DNA from: Trissonchulus latispiculum
Taxonomy: Eukaryota; Nematoda; Enoplea; Enoplida; Ironidae
Direction of reading: 5' to 3'
NCBI GenBank assembly: GCA_030248195.1
Contig: JASAND010021518.1
Coordinates: 1-64,000, forward strand
DNA length: 64,000 nt
Made by a program: the position numbers and the translations under genes. This document shows, one piece after another, positions 1-12,300 of this stretch; the first letter of the stretch is position 1; each line of letters begins with the position of its first letter. The notes below the pieces were generated by a model. That model searched no databases. It saw only the letters and a program-made list of their open reading frames with translations, and was not told where the DNA came from.

Positions 1-91
1 GGCACGGTGCTCAAACGGGTCTCTAAGGGCCGCGCTGAGCCTTTTACACCCATATTATAGGGGGAGCGCTATCGCGCCCCCCTATAATTAT
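1..91 (+). mobile_element. 3' end of a composite hairpin-terminated element (copy E, truncated by the window)
   Basis: Carries the conserved tail GGGCCGCGCTGAGCC, then a hairpin: ATTATAGGGGG, bulged A, GCGC, loop TATC, GCGCCCCCCTATAAT (54-88). The same tail and hairpin recur inverted at 7840-7950 and diverged at 1800-1877. Confidence 0.7.
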
Positions 92-519
92 GCATATCCA
101 GGATTCATTTGGTTTACATGGTTCATAAATAACCTACAGCTACGGTATATATGTGCTCGAGCTTTATTCGAACTTTTATTTTAGCAAACGTTTTCTTCGA
201 TAAGTGCTTCATACTAACCAGCTCATTTTACGTATCCATTTGTATATACGGAAAATTTATATTCAAGATTAATTTAGGACTCTCCCACGATCTTCTATTT
301 CCTCCTGACTTGGACCAATAGCTTTAGCACCATATCCTTAGATCTCTCCTAGTAGTAGCCTGCGGTAGTTCAACACAACAAAATAATGATAATTTACGTA
401 TATATTCCTAGCAGCTAGTCTAACAGTGCATGCAAACAGCTATATTCGATGAGTATATATTCAACTGCTTAAATTTTTTATTGACTGACATTGATAGCTC
501 TAAGCTAAGACGAAACGTG

Positions 520-1877
520 AAATCCCGCGAATATGGGTTGTTCGGCGAAGCTGTGCCCATATTAATTCGCTCACAACATAGTCCTCTTCTATTTTTTAAC
601 CTAGCCCCATATTAAGCATTTTAAAGACTAGTCCTCTCTTGATTTTGCAACCTCACCATCACCCATATTACTTTTTCATGCTCCAGAGGAGCATTTTTAT
701 TTCTTGTCCTTCTGTCATTTTAAAGGATCCCTTTCCAGCAATGCGGTAATGGATACAAAGAGCTTGAACAGTGCCGTAGGTGGAGCAGAATTCTGATTAT
801 ATAAATATATAGTACCACTGAATTCTCACCTCCGCCCCAAGCTTCGGCCGCTGCAACCTCTGTTTGTGGGCAGAATAAGAACAAAACTTTTTCGCCAACC
901 CAAAGAGTTCGACAGTATGCCCATCGAGTTCAGCGGCACGGATTTACTATATGGATACCGCCATAGGGCCGAAAAAGGGTGTTTTAGGCCGTTTGACCAG
1001 TGGTCAATAGGCCCCATAGGCTGTAGTGACCAGTGGTCACTTCCGTCGGTTTCGGCGATACGCCCATTGAAACGAGCGTAGTCGATTTACTCTAAATGCC
1101 CCCGACCAAAACGCCGAAAAACGCAGTTTTAGGCCGTTTGACCAGTGGTCAATAGGCCCCGTAGGCTGTAGTGACCAGTGGTCACTTCCGTCGGTTTCGG
1201 CGATATGCCCATTGAAGCGAGCGTAGTCGATTTACTGTATATGCCCCCGACTAAGACGCCGAAAAAGTGCGACTTAGAAACTTTTCGCCCAAACAGGCCA
1301 AAAAATACAAAGTTTGGGCCCATCTCCTGAAAGCTAGGGAGCAAAATTAAAAAATCCCCTCGTTACTTTATGCACCCCAACTGGTAATTTTCAACAAAAG
1401 ATACTAGCCCTCTCCAGCTTCTACCCAGTTCTAGAAAAGTGTGACCAAAATTTGCGAAAAATAGGAAAGTCCGACTTTGGGACCTTGGCTCAGAGCCGAA
1501 CTCAGCGTGGTGCCAAAATGACCAAAAAAAGGTAGCATGGGGGGATCCTGTCTACCAACATATAATAGTAGTATGGTGCAAATGATTACATCGTTCCAAC
1601 ACTTAGCCGTAAAATGCATTTCCAATAAGCATTATTCACCGAGAAAAAAACAAACGCACGGTAACTATCGCCTAGTGCAAAAATTCGGAAGTTTCGAATT
1701 CGAACCAAAAAGTATGGTGGTCCTTGTAGTACTACTCGAGTTGTTTTACGATGTGGAACCTTCACCACTTCCGGACCTCTAATTAGCTGGCACCAGGCCA
1801 ACACGGTCTCCAGGGGGCCGCGCAGACGCCTTTATACCCATATTATGTAGGGGCGCTATCGCGCCCCTACATAATAT
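520..1877 (+). mobile_element. Composite element copy A: foldback arm, short 143-bp-type array, tail, hairpin
   Basis: 520-720 resembles a foldback right arm and ends GGAGCATTTTTATTTCTTGT. 895-1290 holds about 2.5 units of the tandem repeat found at 16.7-19.2 kb, with the dyads TTGACCAGTGGTCAA and GTGACCAGTGGTCAC. A non-coding tail follows. The element ends in a hairpin at 1840-1877 (17-bp perfect stem, loop TATC). Confidence 0.6.
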
Positions 1878-3311
1878 ATATAAATATAAGCCAGTATAAT
1901 ATAAACTGAAAGCGTTGAGTACAATTAATTATACTTACAAAACAGGAAAGGAAACAAAATAGAAGACACTTTAAGAGACAGAAGTTCTGTCACAGAACTA
2001 AGTTCCTTTATAAAGCAGCACGGAAGTATGTATAAGTGCGCCGCAGGCGAAATTTTTTAAAAATTTGTGGAATTTATTAAAATTATGCTTAATTTTTACT
2101 CGAAATATGCATTATAAACTGCTGAAAAAATTTTCTAGGGGGGGCCCGGAATGTCAAAGGAGGGGGCCCAAATCGCAAAGGATCCGCTACTGGGTCTCAC
2201 AGGGAGTAAACTGTAGCCTGGTACACCTATGCCTATGGGGGGGGGGTTCATGCCCCCACCCCAACAATAAGCCCTATCGCCGTTGGGGACTAGAGGTAAC
2301 GAAAAAATGGCCAAGGGGTAACAAACATAGCCGGAAAAATTAGTTTTTACAGTAAAATTTCAAAAACTTCCGGCTTCGCCGGAATATATATTTTAGCTAA
2401 AATGTCGAATTTTTTGGGAAAATTTTGAATTTTAATTTTTAATTTTAATAAAATAAGCGTTAATTTTTCGAAAAATTTAAATTTATTCTTGAGGTACAAG
2501 CCCCCCCCCCTTGAAAATTTTTGTTCGAGGTTAAAGCCCCCTCAAAATTTTTTGGGGACAACACAAGCCCCGCCCAGGAGCTAACCCTATGTTAATGTAT
2601 GAAGGCAAGTGGTCTAAAGTTTTCTGTGCAGGGTCTTTACAATCATAGGTGTGACGGAGATTTGGGGTGGGGGAGGCTCCCCCCCCCCCAGGCCCCAACA
2701 TTTTCTGGGGGGGCCCTCTGGTGACCCTCCCCCAAAAATTTTTTCTATTTTTATGCCAAAAATAGCATTTTCAGCTGTTTCTAATGCCAAACAACATTCA
2801 ACCATGAAGTAATTTCATCATTAGACAGTAGTTCTCTGTAAACTCGAAAATTTGATTGCTAACATGTTTCCAAGTCTTAAATAATTTCCAAGTCCATAGT
2901 ACAATTAAAAACGTGTGTTTCTCGCAATAATAAACACTTTAAATCAAACATTTGGACTTTTTTGAAAATTTTTGCAAAATTCACCCAAAAAACACCCAAC
3001 TTTTGGCTATTTTACCCCCCCCCCCGTCCCGCACCCAGGATTTTGAAAAGGGGGTCCAAGAAGATAAAATGCAGGAGCCCCCCAGAAGTTGAAAAATTGT
3101 TGCATTTTTGCCCCAAAACAGTACATTGGACGTTAATTTCTTGCAAAAAGTCAATTATCGCGCCGAAGGCGCAAAATTTTGTTAAAAATAGCTGTTTTTC
3201 CATAAAAATAGCAAAAAATTTTCATTTTGTCATCCCAAAGGGGGGGGTCTAGACCGCTTGAACCTCCCCCCTGGGTGCGGCCTTGCCCCCCCCCCCTCTC
3301 TACGCCCAGAT
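1878..3311. repeat. AT-rich tract with C- and G-homopolymer transposon debris
   Basis: No supported gene. Contains short GC hairpins at 2038-2050 (GCGCC-GCA-GGCG), 2370-2382 (CCGGC-TTC-GCCGG) and 3160-3172 (GCGCC-GAA-GGCGC), each next to AAAATTT-type sequence, and several runs of 8-10 C or G. The element ends were not resolved. Confidence 0.5.
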
Positions 3312-3572
3312 TTTGAGTCAAAAATAAAAGTTTTCAAAAGTGGGCAAATTTGGTATCAAATGAAAGCCCTGAGCGAGCTGAGCAAGGTTTATCATAGAAC
3401 TGCATGCTCAAAGTGGCTGTAGAGTGCTGTGGTGGGGTGGGGGGACTAAGGTGGTTTTGGGTCAAAACTAAAATTTTCCAAAAGTGGTCAAATTTGGTAT
3501 CAAATGAAAGCCCTATGTAAGCGAGCTGAGCAACTTTTGTCATAGAGCTGCGTACCCAAAGCGGCTATAGAG
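3312..3572 (-). repeat. Two units of the ~147-bp tandem repeat (inverted relative to 54.7-55.6 kb)
   Basis: Read on the minus strand, both units carry TTGAGCATGCAGTTCTATGA-type and TTTGGTACCAAATTTG-type blocks matching the right-hand array. They belong to the left-hand composite copy F, which also includes the foldback at 5501-6639. Confidence 0.7.
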
Positions 3573-3655
3573 CTTAAGCGGTACGAGACGAGCTGTGGTT
3601 GGCTTGCTCGCTACTGTTGAAAAATAGCTATACATACCTTCAGGAGCATATATAC

Positions 3656-5474
3656 TAGGGATCGACCGGAACTCCGAAAAACCGGAACCGGAACCGGAAC
3701 CGGAACTGGCTTTAAAAAACCGGAACCGGAACCGGAACCGGAACCGGAACCAGCTCTTTAACACTACAAAAATCGAAAATTTTTTCTGACGTTTTGGACG
3801 ATTTTGGCACAATTTTTCGCATTTTTGTAGTTACTAGAACATTGTAATAACGTTTGAATTATATTTTATATAGTTATTTCAATGCAGGAACATAAAATTT
3901 GCAATTTATTAAGAGATTTTTGTCTTATAGCATAATTAGACGTTACTACATTATAACTTTAAAATTAAAATTTAAAATTTAAAATGAATTATACACGGTA
4001 TGAATATGATATATTTATATTATTCGAGCATATTTTCGATGAATAAACAGCATCTATATTTTTACATTCTATATACGAATTTCGATGAATAATTTAATCG
4101 AATGCAAGTTGACTTTAAAGATTTATATACTGGCAAATGAAATTTAATTTCTTAATAAGTTAAGCTGAATTTTCAATTAAGCTAAATAAGTAAATAGAAA
4201 CTGATTCCACGAAATTTTGCGAGTACCAGAAACTGATCTTACAGCTTTCGGCAAAATAAGTAAGTCAGAAACATGTTTAGTTTTTATCTGGCTTGTCTGA
4301 TAATTTCTAGTCATAATCAAAAAGTTCATTTAACTTTACTAGAGCGCTAGGAAAAGTTGCAGCATTTTCAAAACCCAAAATAAAAAATAATGATGCCATT
4401 TACATTTTTAGAAAACAAAAGATATTTATTACCATTTTAGTTTACTTTTATTCTCTGTGTACTTCAAACAAAATTAAAATTTTTCTGAAAATTACTGTTC
4501 TTGTGCAAATTCCGTATTGTAAAATCTAATCTGGTTATATAAACTTTGATAACATCAGCTACAAAATTGGACTTGTTTAGAACATCAGCTTTTAATTCCT
4601 CAGCTTGTTATCACATCTCAGTATAATTACTTTGTTATTGGAGTTTTCTGATTAAAATGCAAATGGTTGAAATATATATATATATATATTTTTTCATCCA
4701 TTAAGCATATATATAAGCCAAAATTATTTTTCACAAGTTTCAAAGAAAGTCGAAACGCACAATTTCTGCAACTTGAATTAAACGAAATTTCTTCCTTTCG
4801 GCAAGCTTCATCAGGATTTTTAAATTTTAAATGGCGTTTCTTCAAAAGGTTTTTAAAAACCATTGCTATTTGTTGCATCCATAATTTTTAGTAATTCTGT
4901 TGATCTGCGCACTGGATTAATTACTAAATAAAGAGCAATAAACTTACGTAGTCCATATTTAAAGTCCAGTCTCGATTTAAACAATTAAAAAGATTAAATT
5001 TAAGCTAAAACTGACATTTGATTATACAACAGCGCACTCTATAATTTTGAAATAGAAGTGACGTAAGGCTTCAATAATTTCAATTCAGATTAGGTACTCT
5101 AAATTTAAAAGTTGGCGGTCTGTGCTCATCTGAGTTATAAGTATTATTTAGTTTTATAATATATATATTAATATCATAACAAGATACATTAGACATTATT
5201 AACAAATTCAAAACATTCTAAGTATAAAATGCAATAGCGCCGCAGGCGAAAATTTTTGTATAAATATTCTGGTTATAAGAGAATCGCAGTTTTTTTCAAA
5301 AAGTTTTAAAGAAGTTTGATAAAATTTTTGAAAATTTTAATAAAATTTTGCTTTTGATAATAGGCTAAAATTGGTTCCGGTTCCGGTACGTTTTCAAAAA
5401 CCGGAACCGGAACCGGAACCGGAACCAAAAAGTACCGGAACCGGAACCGGAACCGGAATTCCGGTCGATCCCTA
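3656..5474. mobile_element. hAT-type non-autonomous element, CCGGAA-repeat ends, 8-bp TSD
   Basis: The left end TAGGGATCGACCGGAA and the right end TTCCGGTCGATCCCTA are inverted. Identical 8-bp duplications ATATATAC flank it (3648-3655, 5475-5482). Inside each end are runs of CCGGAA. The interior is AT-rich and non-coding. A near-empty site exists at about 54650. Confidence 0.85.
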
Positions 5475-5500
5475 ATATATACATATATAAATAATGGAAA

Positions 5501-6639
5501 ACAAGAACAAAAAGTGCTCCTTCGCCACATGTAAAATACATATGAGTTCCGTAGGGAGGTTGTAAATTAAGGAAAACAAGTTGCAACCGCTTAACATATG
5601 AGCCTGTCCTACAACGAGGCTCATATTGGCGTCACAGTGCATTCCACATTAAAGCCTCATTAAAGAACCTCAGCTTCATCCTCTTTACGGAAAAAACTGA
5701 ATAGACGTTGTGGCCCAGAAGAATGGACTGAAGTGATCTACGACTGCTCAAGCTGAACTGTACATGCAACCTGATGTTTCCTGAAACACTATCTGGCTTT
5801 TTCCTACGGGGGTGGGTGGGGGGCGGCTCCCCAGACTGGGGTCGCCCCCCCCCAGGATTCGGGCCATCCTCCCCCCACAACTTTAAAGTGCCCGGAAAAA
5901 TAGGGTTTTGAGGGTAAATTTTGAAAAAATTTTCCGGCTTCGCCGGATTTTTACACATTTTTAAGCATTTTTTAGCTATTTTAAGCTAAAATTGAGGTTA
6001 AAAATAGTTCATATTTTAGCTCAACTGCAAAAAATAGCCATTTTTTAAGCATTTTTGAAAAAATTTTCTTTCTCCCCCCACAAATCCGTGCCCCCCCCCC
6101 CAGACCAAGGGGGGGACCGCCCCCCAGACTTCCCCCCCAGAAATTTTTGCCTAGGAAAAAGCCAGACTATGGCACACCTTTGCGATACGCTGTGGTACAC
6201 GGCACACCTAATACGTTCTCGGAACACTTCACATTATACACACGCAGAATGCTTTCCCACTTGGCTCTGACTCAGAGCGCCTCGTGGCGTATATACCGTA
6301 TTGAGCATATGCATGCATACTATAATCATAATGACTGATCAACAAGCTATGTGAAGGACAATTTGTAATGAAAAGCTTTGTGCAGTATGTATTTATGTAA
6401 AAGTAAAATTATATATCTGCAAATTATTCGTGTTATGACATACGCCAATATGAGCCTCGTTGTAGGACAGACTCATATGTTAAGCGGTTGCAACTTGTTT
6501 TCCTTAATTTATATACAACCTGAACCTCCCTACGGAACTCATATGTATTTTACAGGCTAGTTTTTGCTTATGTACAACCTGCGCCTACGAAGACTCATAT
6601 ATATTTTACATGCGACGAAGGAGCACTTTTTGTTCTTGT
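5501..6639. mobile_element. Foldback element (copy F) with a nested CTGG MITE
   Basis: Both ends read ACAAGAACAAAAAGTGCTCC inward. Arms of roughly 140-200 bp contain repeated ACATATGAG blocks. It is a close relative of 53877-54634. The interior is interrupted by the MITE at 5793-6165. Confidence 0.85.
5793..6165. mobile_element. CTGG-ended G-rich MITE, TSD ACTAT
   Basis: The ends are CTGGCTTTTTCCTA and the inverse TAGGAAAAAGCCAG. ACTAT is duplicated at 5788-5792 and 6166-6170. The paralogous foldback at 54290-54294 has a single copy of this pentamer and no insert. The interior has G/C runs and the hairpin CCGGC-TTC-GCCGG at 5934-5946. Confidence 0.9.
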
Positions 6640-6692
6640 ACATATAATATGTATATATATATATAGGTGTGCTGGTAAATTAAAATATATAC

Positions 6693-9335
6693 ATGTTTCA
6701 TGCGGGGGCTCGAGAGGGAGACCTTGACCTGTTGAAGTGTGGGAGCGGACGGGACCTGAATCGACGTGATGAGGACGGAATGACCCCTGTCCACTGGGCC
6801 GCCTATGCTGGACAGCTCGCTGCCCTGAGACTGGTCGTTGGAAGAGGGTAATATTGGCCTCTACATGCGTATATACATACCTAGATAAAATATAAATGGG
6901 CGTATCCAGGAATTTGAAAAGGAGGGGGAACCCGAAATTTCAATTTCAAGGCAAAATTTCCAGGGGGGGCAAAGGTGCTTCGGGGGGGGGGCGCCCGCCC
7001 GGGCGCCTCCCCCCTTATCTACGCCTATGCCCGAAAAGATGAAGTTCTGACATTTTTCATTTGTACCAAAATAGCTGAACTTTCAACAATTTTCCGAAAT
7101 GGGGGTTCTGCCGGACTTCCTGGATACGCAACTCTTCTATGTATATATATATAGATGATAGCATTTGGATTGTGTCATGCTCTGACTTAAATGTTTTGCA
7201 ATTTATTTCGCTGACACACTAGAAAAATGCTCGTTTCGTGGCTTATAAAGTACGAACAAAGCAGGAATGGATTATATACGTATATTGTACATTACTTGGC
7301 ATGACTAATTTGATTTATGACAAACATCATGTATAAATACTGTACGTGTACTTTTGTTCTCATTTTAGTTTGTACACATGCTATGCCTGTCTATAGTAGT
7401 ATTTCTGTTATTGTAGCGGCAGTGTTGACCTGGTGGATCTCTGGGGCAATACACCCCTTCACTGGGCGTCCAGGAATGGGCACCTGAACTGTGTTAGTTT
7501 CCTGGCCCATTTCGGTGCCAATCTCTGGCAGCTGGACTCGGACGGTCACACGGCCCTTCAGTTGGCCGGTCTGCAGCAGGACTCATCCGCCGGTCCTTCG
7601 GCAACTGCGGAGCGGCCAGCGGACCAGCACCCGGTCACGGCGGATCGGGGAGAAATTGTCCGATTTCTGGACGCAGAAATGATCAGACAGCATCAGACTG
7701 AGCCGCGAGAAGCGGCCCGGCGGATGGCCAAAGCGGCTAAGGTAAGATAGAAGACAGTGGTTTTAGGTATGTATATACGTACGTCGGTTTGAGGTCTTGT
7801 TCTTTAGGTTACGAATTTTTCAATGTTCATGACATGATATTATATGTTATAGAGGAGCGCGGCGCTAGCGCACCTCTATATAATAAGGGTGCAAAAGGCT
7901 CAGCGCGGCCCTTAGAGACCCATTCGAGCACCCTGCCAGCTAAATACTCTACGAAACTGGACAAATTTGGTATTGTTGCAATCAGTACAAGTCGCAAAAA
8001 ATTTTGGTCAAAATTACTGACTAAAAGTTTTCGCTTCCGGACAAGTTTAGGTCCGTTTGTTTTTTCTGTGTAAGTCACCCTCGGAAAAGTGAAATTTCCT
8101 GACTTAATGATACAATTATCTGGACATTTTCAGCAGATGAAGTTTGGTTTTTCTGACCGTATATGTATCCCGAAATTGAATCTTTTTTGATAGTTTTTCG
8201 CTGCCCAGATCGGCATGCCACCTGGCCGGCCGGCCAGAAGTGGCCTCACGGCTATTTTGGCCAAAAGACCGATTTTTGTAAGAGCTCATGGAACAAGCTA
8301 GAGACAAGTGGATTGTTGTATAAGAAACTTTGGGTTGGGAAAAATAGCGAGGGCAATTTTTAATATCTGGACGGGACAGTGTAGGTGGCCGGCCCAAAGT
8401 TGGTCCGGCCAAGTAGCCATTTTAGAATAATTTTAAGCCCCAACTCAACAGAAAATAGTTAAAAATAGGCATAAATATGCTGTTTTGGGCCATGTAGTAG
8501 GACGCATAAGGGTTATCGGGGTCGCTTGAGCATAGTCGCCACCGGCGCGGTGCTGCTATCGTGCTGCGCTGTTATGCAGCAACCATGGAACGCTTGCTGT
8601 AGGCTCCCTGTAAACGGTAAAACATATTAAGTTGGGTGTGTAGATAGCTCAGGGCATGGCAAATTAACGTTACATTGACACTATAGTTGCATCTGGTTGC
8701 GCTGCAGTAGAGTGCTGCTGAAGTACAGCACGGCCTATAACTAGCTGCAGATAAGTTGCAATCGTCCGAAATTTTGCATGTAACTGCAGCAGCGCATTAG
8801 AAATCGTGCCGTAAATTTTTCATCATTGACAGTATAGTTTGCATCTGGTTTCGCTGCAGTAGAGTGCTTCTGAAGGATATATCTCACGGCCTACGTATAA
8901 CTAGCCGCAGATAAGTTGCAATCGTCCGAAATTTTGCATATAACTGCAGCAGAGCATTAGAAATCGTGCTGTAAATTATCCTTCATTGACAGTACGTATA
9001 GTTTGCATGGTTTGCGCTGCAGTAGAGTCCTGCTGAAATGCAGCACGGCCTAAATCGTGCCGTGTAATTTTCCTTCATTGACAGTGTAGTTTGCATATGG
9101 TTGCGCAGCAGTCAACTGCTGCTGAACGGATTATGATTGACGACATGTACGTACAAATATTAAGGACAGCAACTAAAACTATTGCATCCATAGGTATATA
9201 TAGACCACCGCTATCCGAGCCATTGCCGACCATCCGAGGACATGCATGTGTACCCAGCTAAGCCAGAACCAAATGCACACCCAGCCAGTCATCCGAGATC
9301 CTGGTACTCGGATAGCGGTGCTCGCGTAGCAGGGT

Positions 9336-9375
<40 letters not shown>

Positions 9376-12300
9376 TATATATATGTATATGTATATATAT
9401 ACGTATATATATATATGCTGCCAGTACCGTACTGGATGTTGGATTATTTCTGTCAACACAGACAAAGGAAGATATTGGAACTTGTCTAGCTTCTTTGTTC
9501 TGTACTTTCGGTTGACGATTAATGATTGGCAGAAATTTTAAAGTTTCTTCTACAACAGGGCTTCATCTATCCGGGCAGTTTTTGCGAATATAAGTTGTTC
9601 AGCGAAGCTGCTCCCATGTTAATGCGCTTTTAACCTAGTCCTCCTGGCATTTACACCCTGCCCCTCCCACATTAACGTTTTAAAACATAGTCCTCTGTCC
9701 AGTTACTACCTAATGTCACCCATATTGCATTTTTCGTGCTCCATCGCAGCATTTTTATTCTTGTGTCATTAACACTGGTGGTTTCTATAGTTTGGTAGAG
9801 ATGATACTTATTTGGTAACGGGTTATCTGCTGCCAAAATGCTACAATTTCCGAAGAAAGTTTTGGATCTCGTGAGTAGGGTCGGGCCGGATCTATGGCGT
9901 CTCGTCGAATCGCTGCATCAGAACAGGAAGAAGTAGAGACAACTAGAAGCCTGTATAGCATGTTACTTCTTGGGACTTACTCCTATACTTATATACAGAG
10001 ATTTTTGGCAGGTAATTTAATCTGATGCTTGCTCTGTTTCAGGAGTTTGAGAAGCGTCTAAAAAAGTCAGCAGAGTCAGCCTCATTGACATCCCATCCCT
10101 ACCATCATCCTTCTACCACCGATCCCAGCACCGGCGGCCCTCTGAAAGCCATACATCCACCGCCATCTGAGCCGCTATCAGGCGACTCGGCAGCAGTCAC
10201 TTCTGCTTCATCTGGCAGCGAGAACGGCGGTGTGGCTCTTGGCTGTCAGATGCAGCGGAAACTGTTTCGACGTATGGCCAGTCTAACTGCTCGTCTTGGC
10301 GGCGCTGGCGGCGTCGGCGGGCAACTCTCGTTTTCGTTTCTGAAAACGAATTCTGCTTCTTCGTCTTCATCTTCTTCTTCTTCTTTTTCCAATTCGAATT
10401 CCGTTTCCGTTTCGTCTTCCGCTTCTTCTTCTGCTTCTTCCTCCTCTTCTAATGGATTGTCATCTCGTCTGCGTCGCTGTTCGCTTTCCACGACGGCGAC
10501 TGAAGCATTGAGACAAGATCCGGCTCCGACATTTTCGGACCTGGTGGGAACGCGACCTCGCAGTCAGAAAACGGCTGGATCACGTTCGAAACTGGGTTTG
10601 TTTTTTATTTTCTATTTAATATGTACGTATATTTAATATGGCTCAGTTTATCGAAAATACCATTTTGTGTCTCGCAGTCTTTAGTCCACCACCACCCCTT
10701 CTAGTCCACAACCCGTTTATTCCGTTCACATTTATTTGGAGTAAATCTTTCTTTCTTTCTTTCTTTCTTTCTTTACCGTTATCGTGCAGATCATGTCTCC
10801 GGCCTTAATAGCTACGCTTGTCACACTCCCAGTTATTATGTACTTTTGCATGTACCCATAGCTCTGCTTGAGTGCCTGTTTTAGTGTCAAAGTCTCACAG
10901 TTTGGACGTACTGTTTGGACAACCTGTCATATCAGCTGAACCTGAGCCTTTTCTCTGTCAGGATTTGACAGTCACAGAACCGCCTAGCCTGTTTGAAAGG
11001 TTTGTAGATTCTTGTCCTTTTATGTGTCCTATGTGTCCTTGCTAATAGAGCTAACCGAGCCTGTGGCTCCCAGGGGCAAGAAATTTTGTGGGGAGAGGCC
11101 AAATTTTTCTAAATATGCTAAAATAGCGCTATTTCTTTAGTGTTCTCGGAAAAGTTAATATCTAGTGCAAATCTGAAAGCCGGAAAATTTTTGGAAATCG
11201 GATTTTTCAGGGCAAAATTTGGTACCAACAAGGGCACCCTCTGGTTTTGATTGGGGAAGGTCGTTTATGGAGAGGCCCCCACTAGAATAACCCTAGGTGA
11301 AAGTACAGCGAGCTGGGTTTATTTTAGGCAAAAATAAGTGGGAGGACGCCCCCCCCCACTAGTGGGGGGGGAGGTCGAAAAGTGGGGGGGGGAAATAAAA
11401 TGGGCCAAAAATGCTAAAAATGCTGTGTAAATAGCCTGTTTTCCACATATGTACACTGCTATAAGTATGCTTAAAAGTGCTCAAAAATCAAGTTTTAGCA
11501 CCAAAAAAGGCGATTTTTGATCAAAAATTTCCGGCGACGCCGGAAAAATTTTGAAACATTTGACCAAAAATCCTAAAAATTAGGCAATTTTTGGGCACCT
11601 TAGGGTGAGTGGGGGGGGGAAGCCCAAAAAAGTGGGGGTGGGGCCGAGTGTGGGGGGAGGTGCTCGAGTGGGGGGGAACCCAAAAAGTGGGGGGGGGGCG
11701 CCCCCCCCCAGTAAAATAAACAGAGGCGAGCAGAAATTTGTATTATTTATCCGGCTTAGAGTCGGAAATTGTTTTAAAATTTAAAGTATGTAAATCAGGT
11801 ACAAGTCGTTGATAATTTTGGGGGGGCGAGGGGGGAATGGAAGAGGGCGGACCCTTGTAAAAGAAGCCAGTGTTGTGTTCCCCGTTTTATAATCAGTTCT
11901 GTCAAGTGTACTTAATTTAATACATAAGAGTATGACAGCTGGAATACTCTAAGCTTGACACATCCTCTGCACGCTAACGGCTGACCCTCCCCCCGCAAAT
12001 TGGACCCCAGTGACCCCCCCGCATATTGGTACCCAGTCGAAACGTACGCTCACTCGCTCCATGCTTGTGTGCTCAAGCTCAAAAACACAAGCACTGAGTT
12101 TTATGTCTGTTTCGAGCTTTAGAACACATGGATAGCGGCCAAATATTTTTGAAGTGAAGGTTCCAATTTCGGGGGGGGGGGCTCAGCCGTTAGCGGGCAG
12201 AGGATGTGTCGCGCTTATAATGCATTGAGTATGGCAGCTGTCATACTCTTATGTATTATGTACTCTTGTTCTGCCAGTCAACGGTTTGCTATACTAGAAT

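Noticed and set aside
9242..9541. 99-codon ORF through a (TA)n tract
   Set aside because: It encodes a Tyr-Ile repeat from the microsatellite and is not conserved sequence.
10246..10491. Minus-strand Glu-rich ORF within SANS exon 3
   Set aside because: It is the complement of the poly-Ser tract of the real exon.
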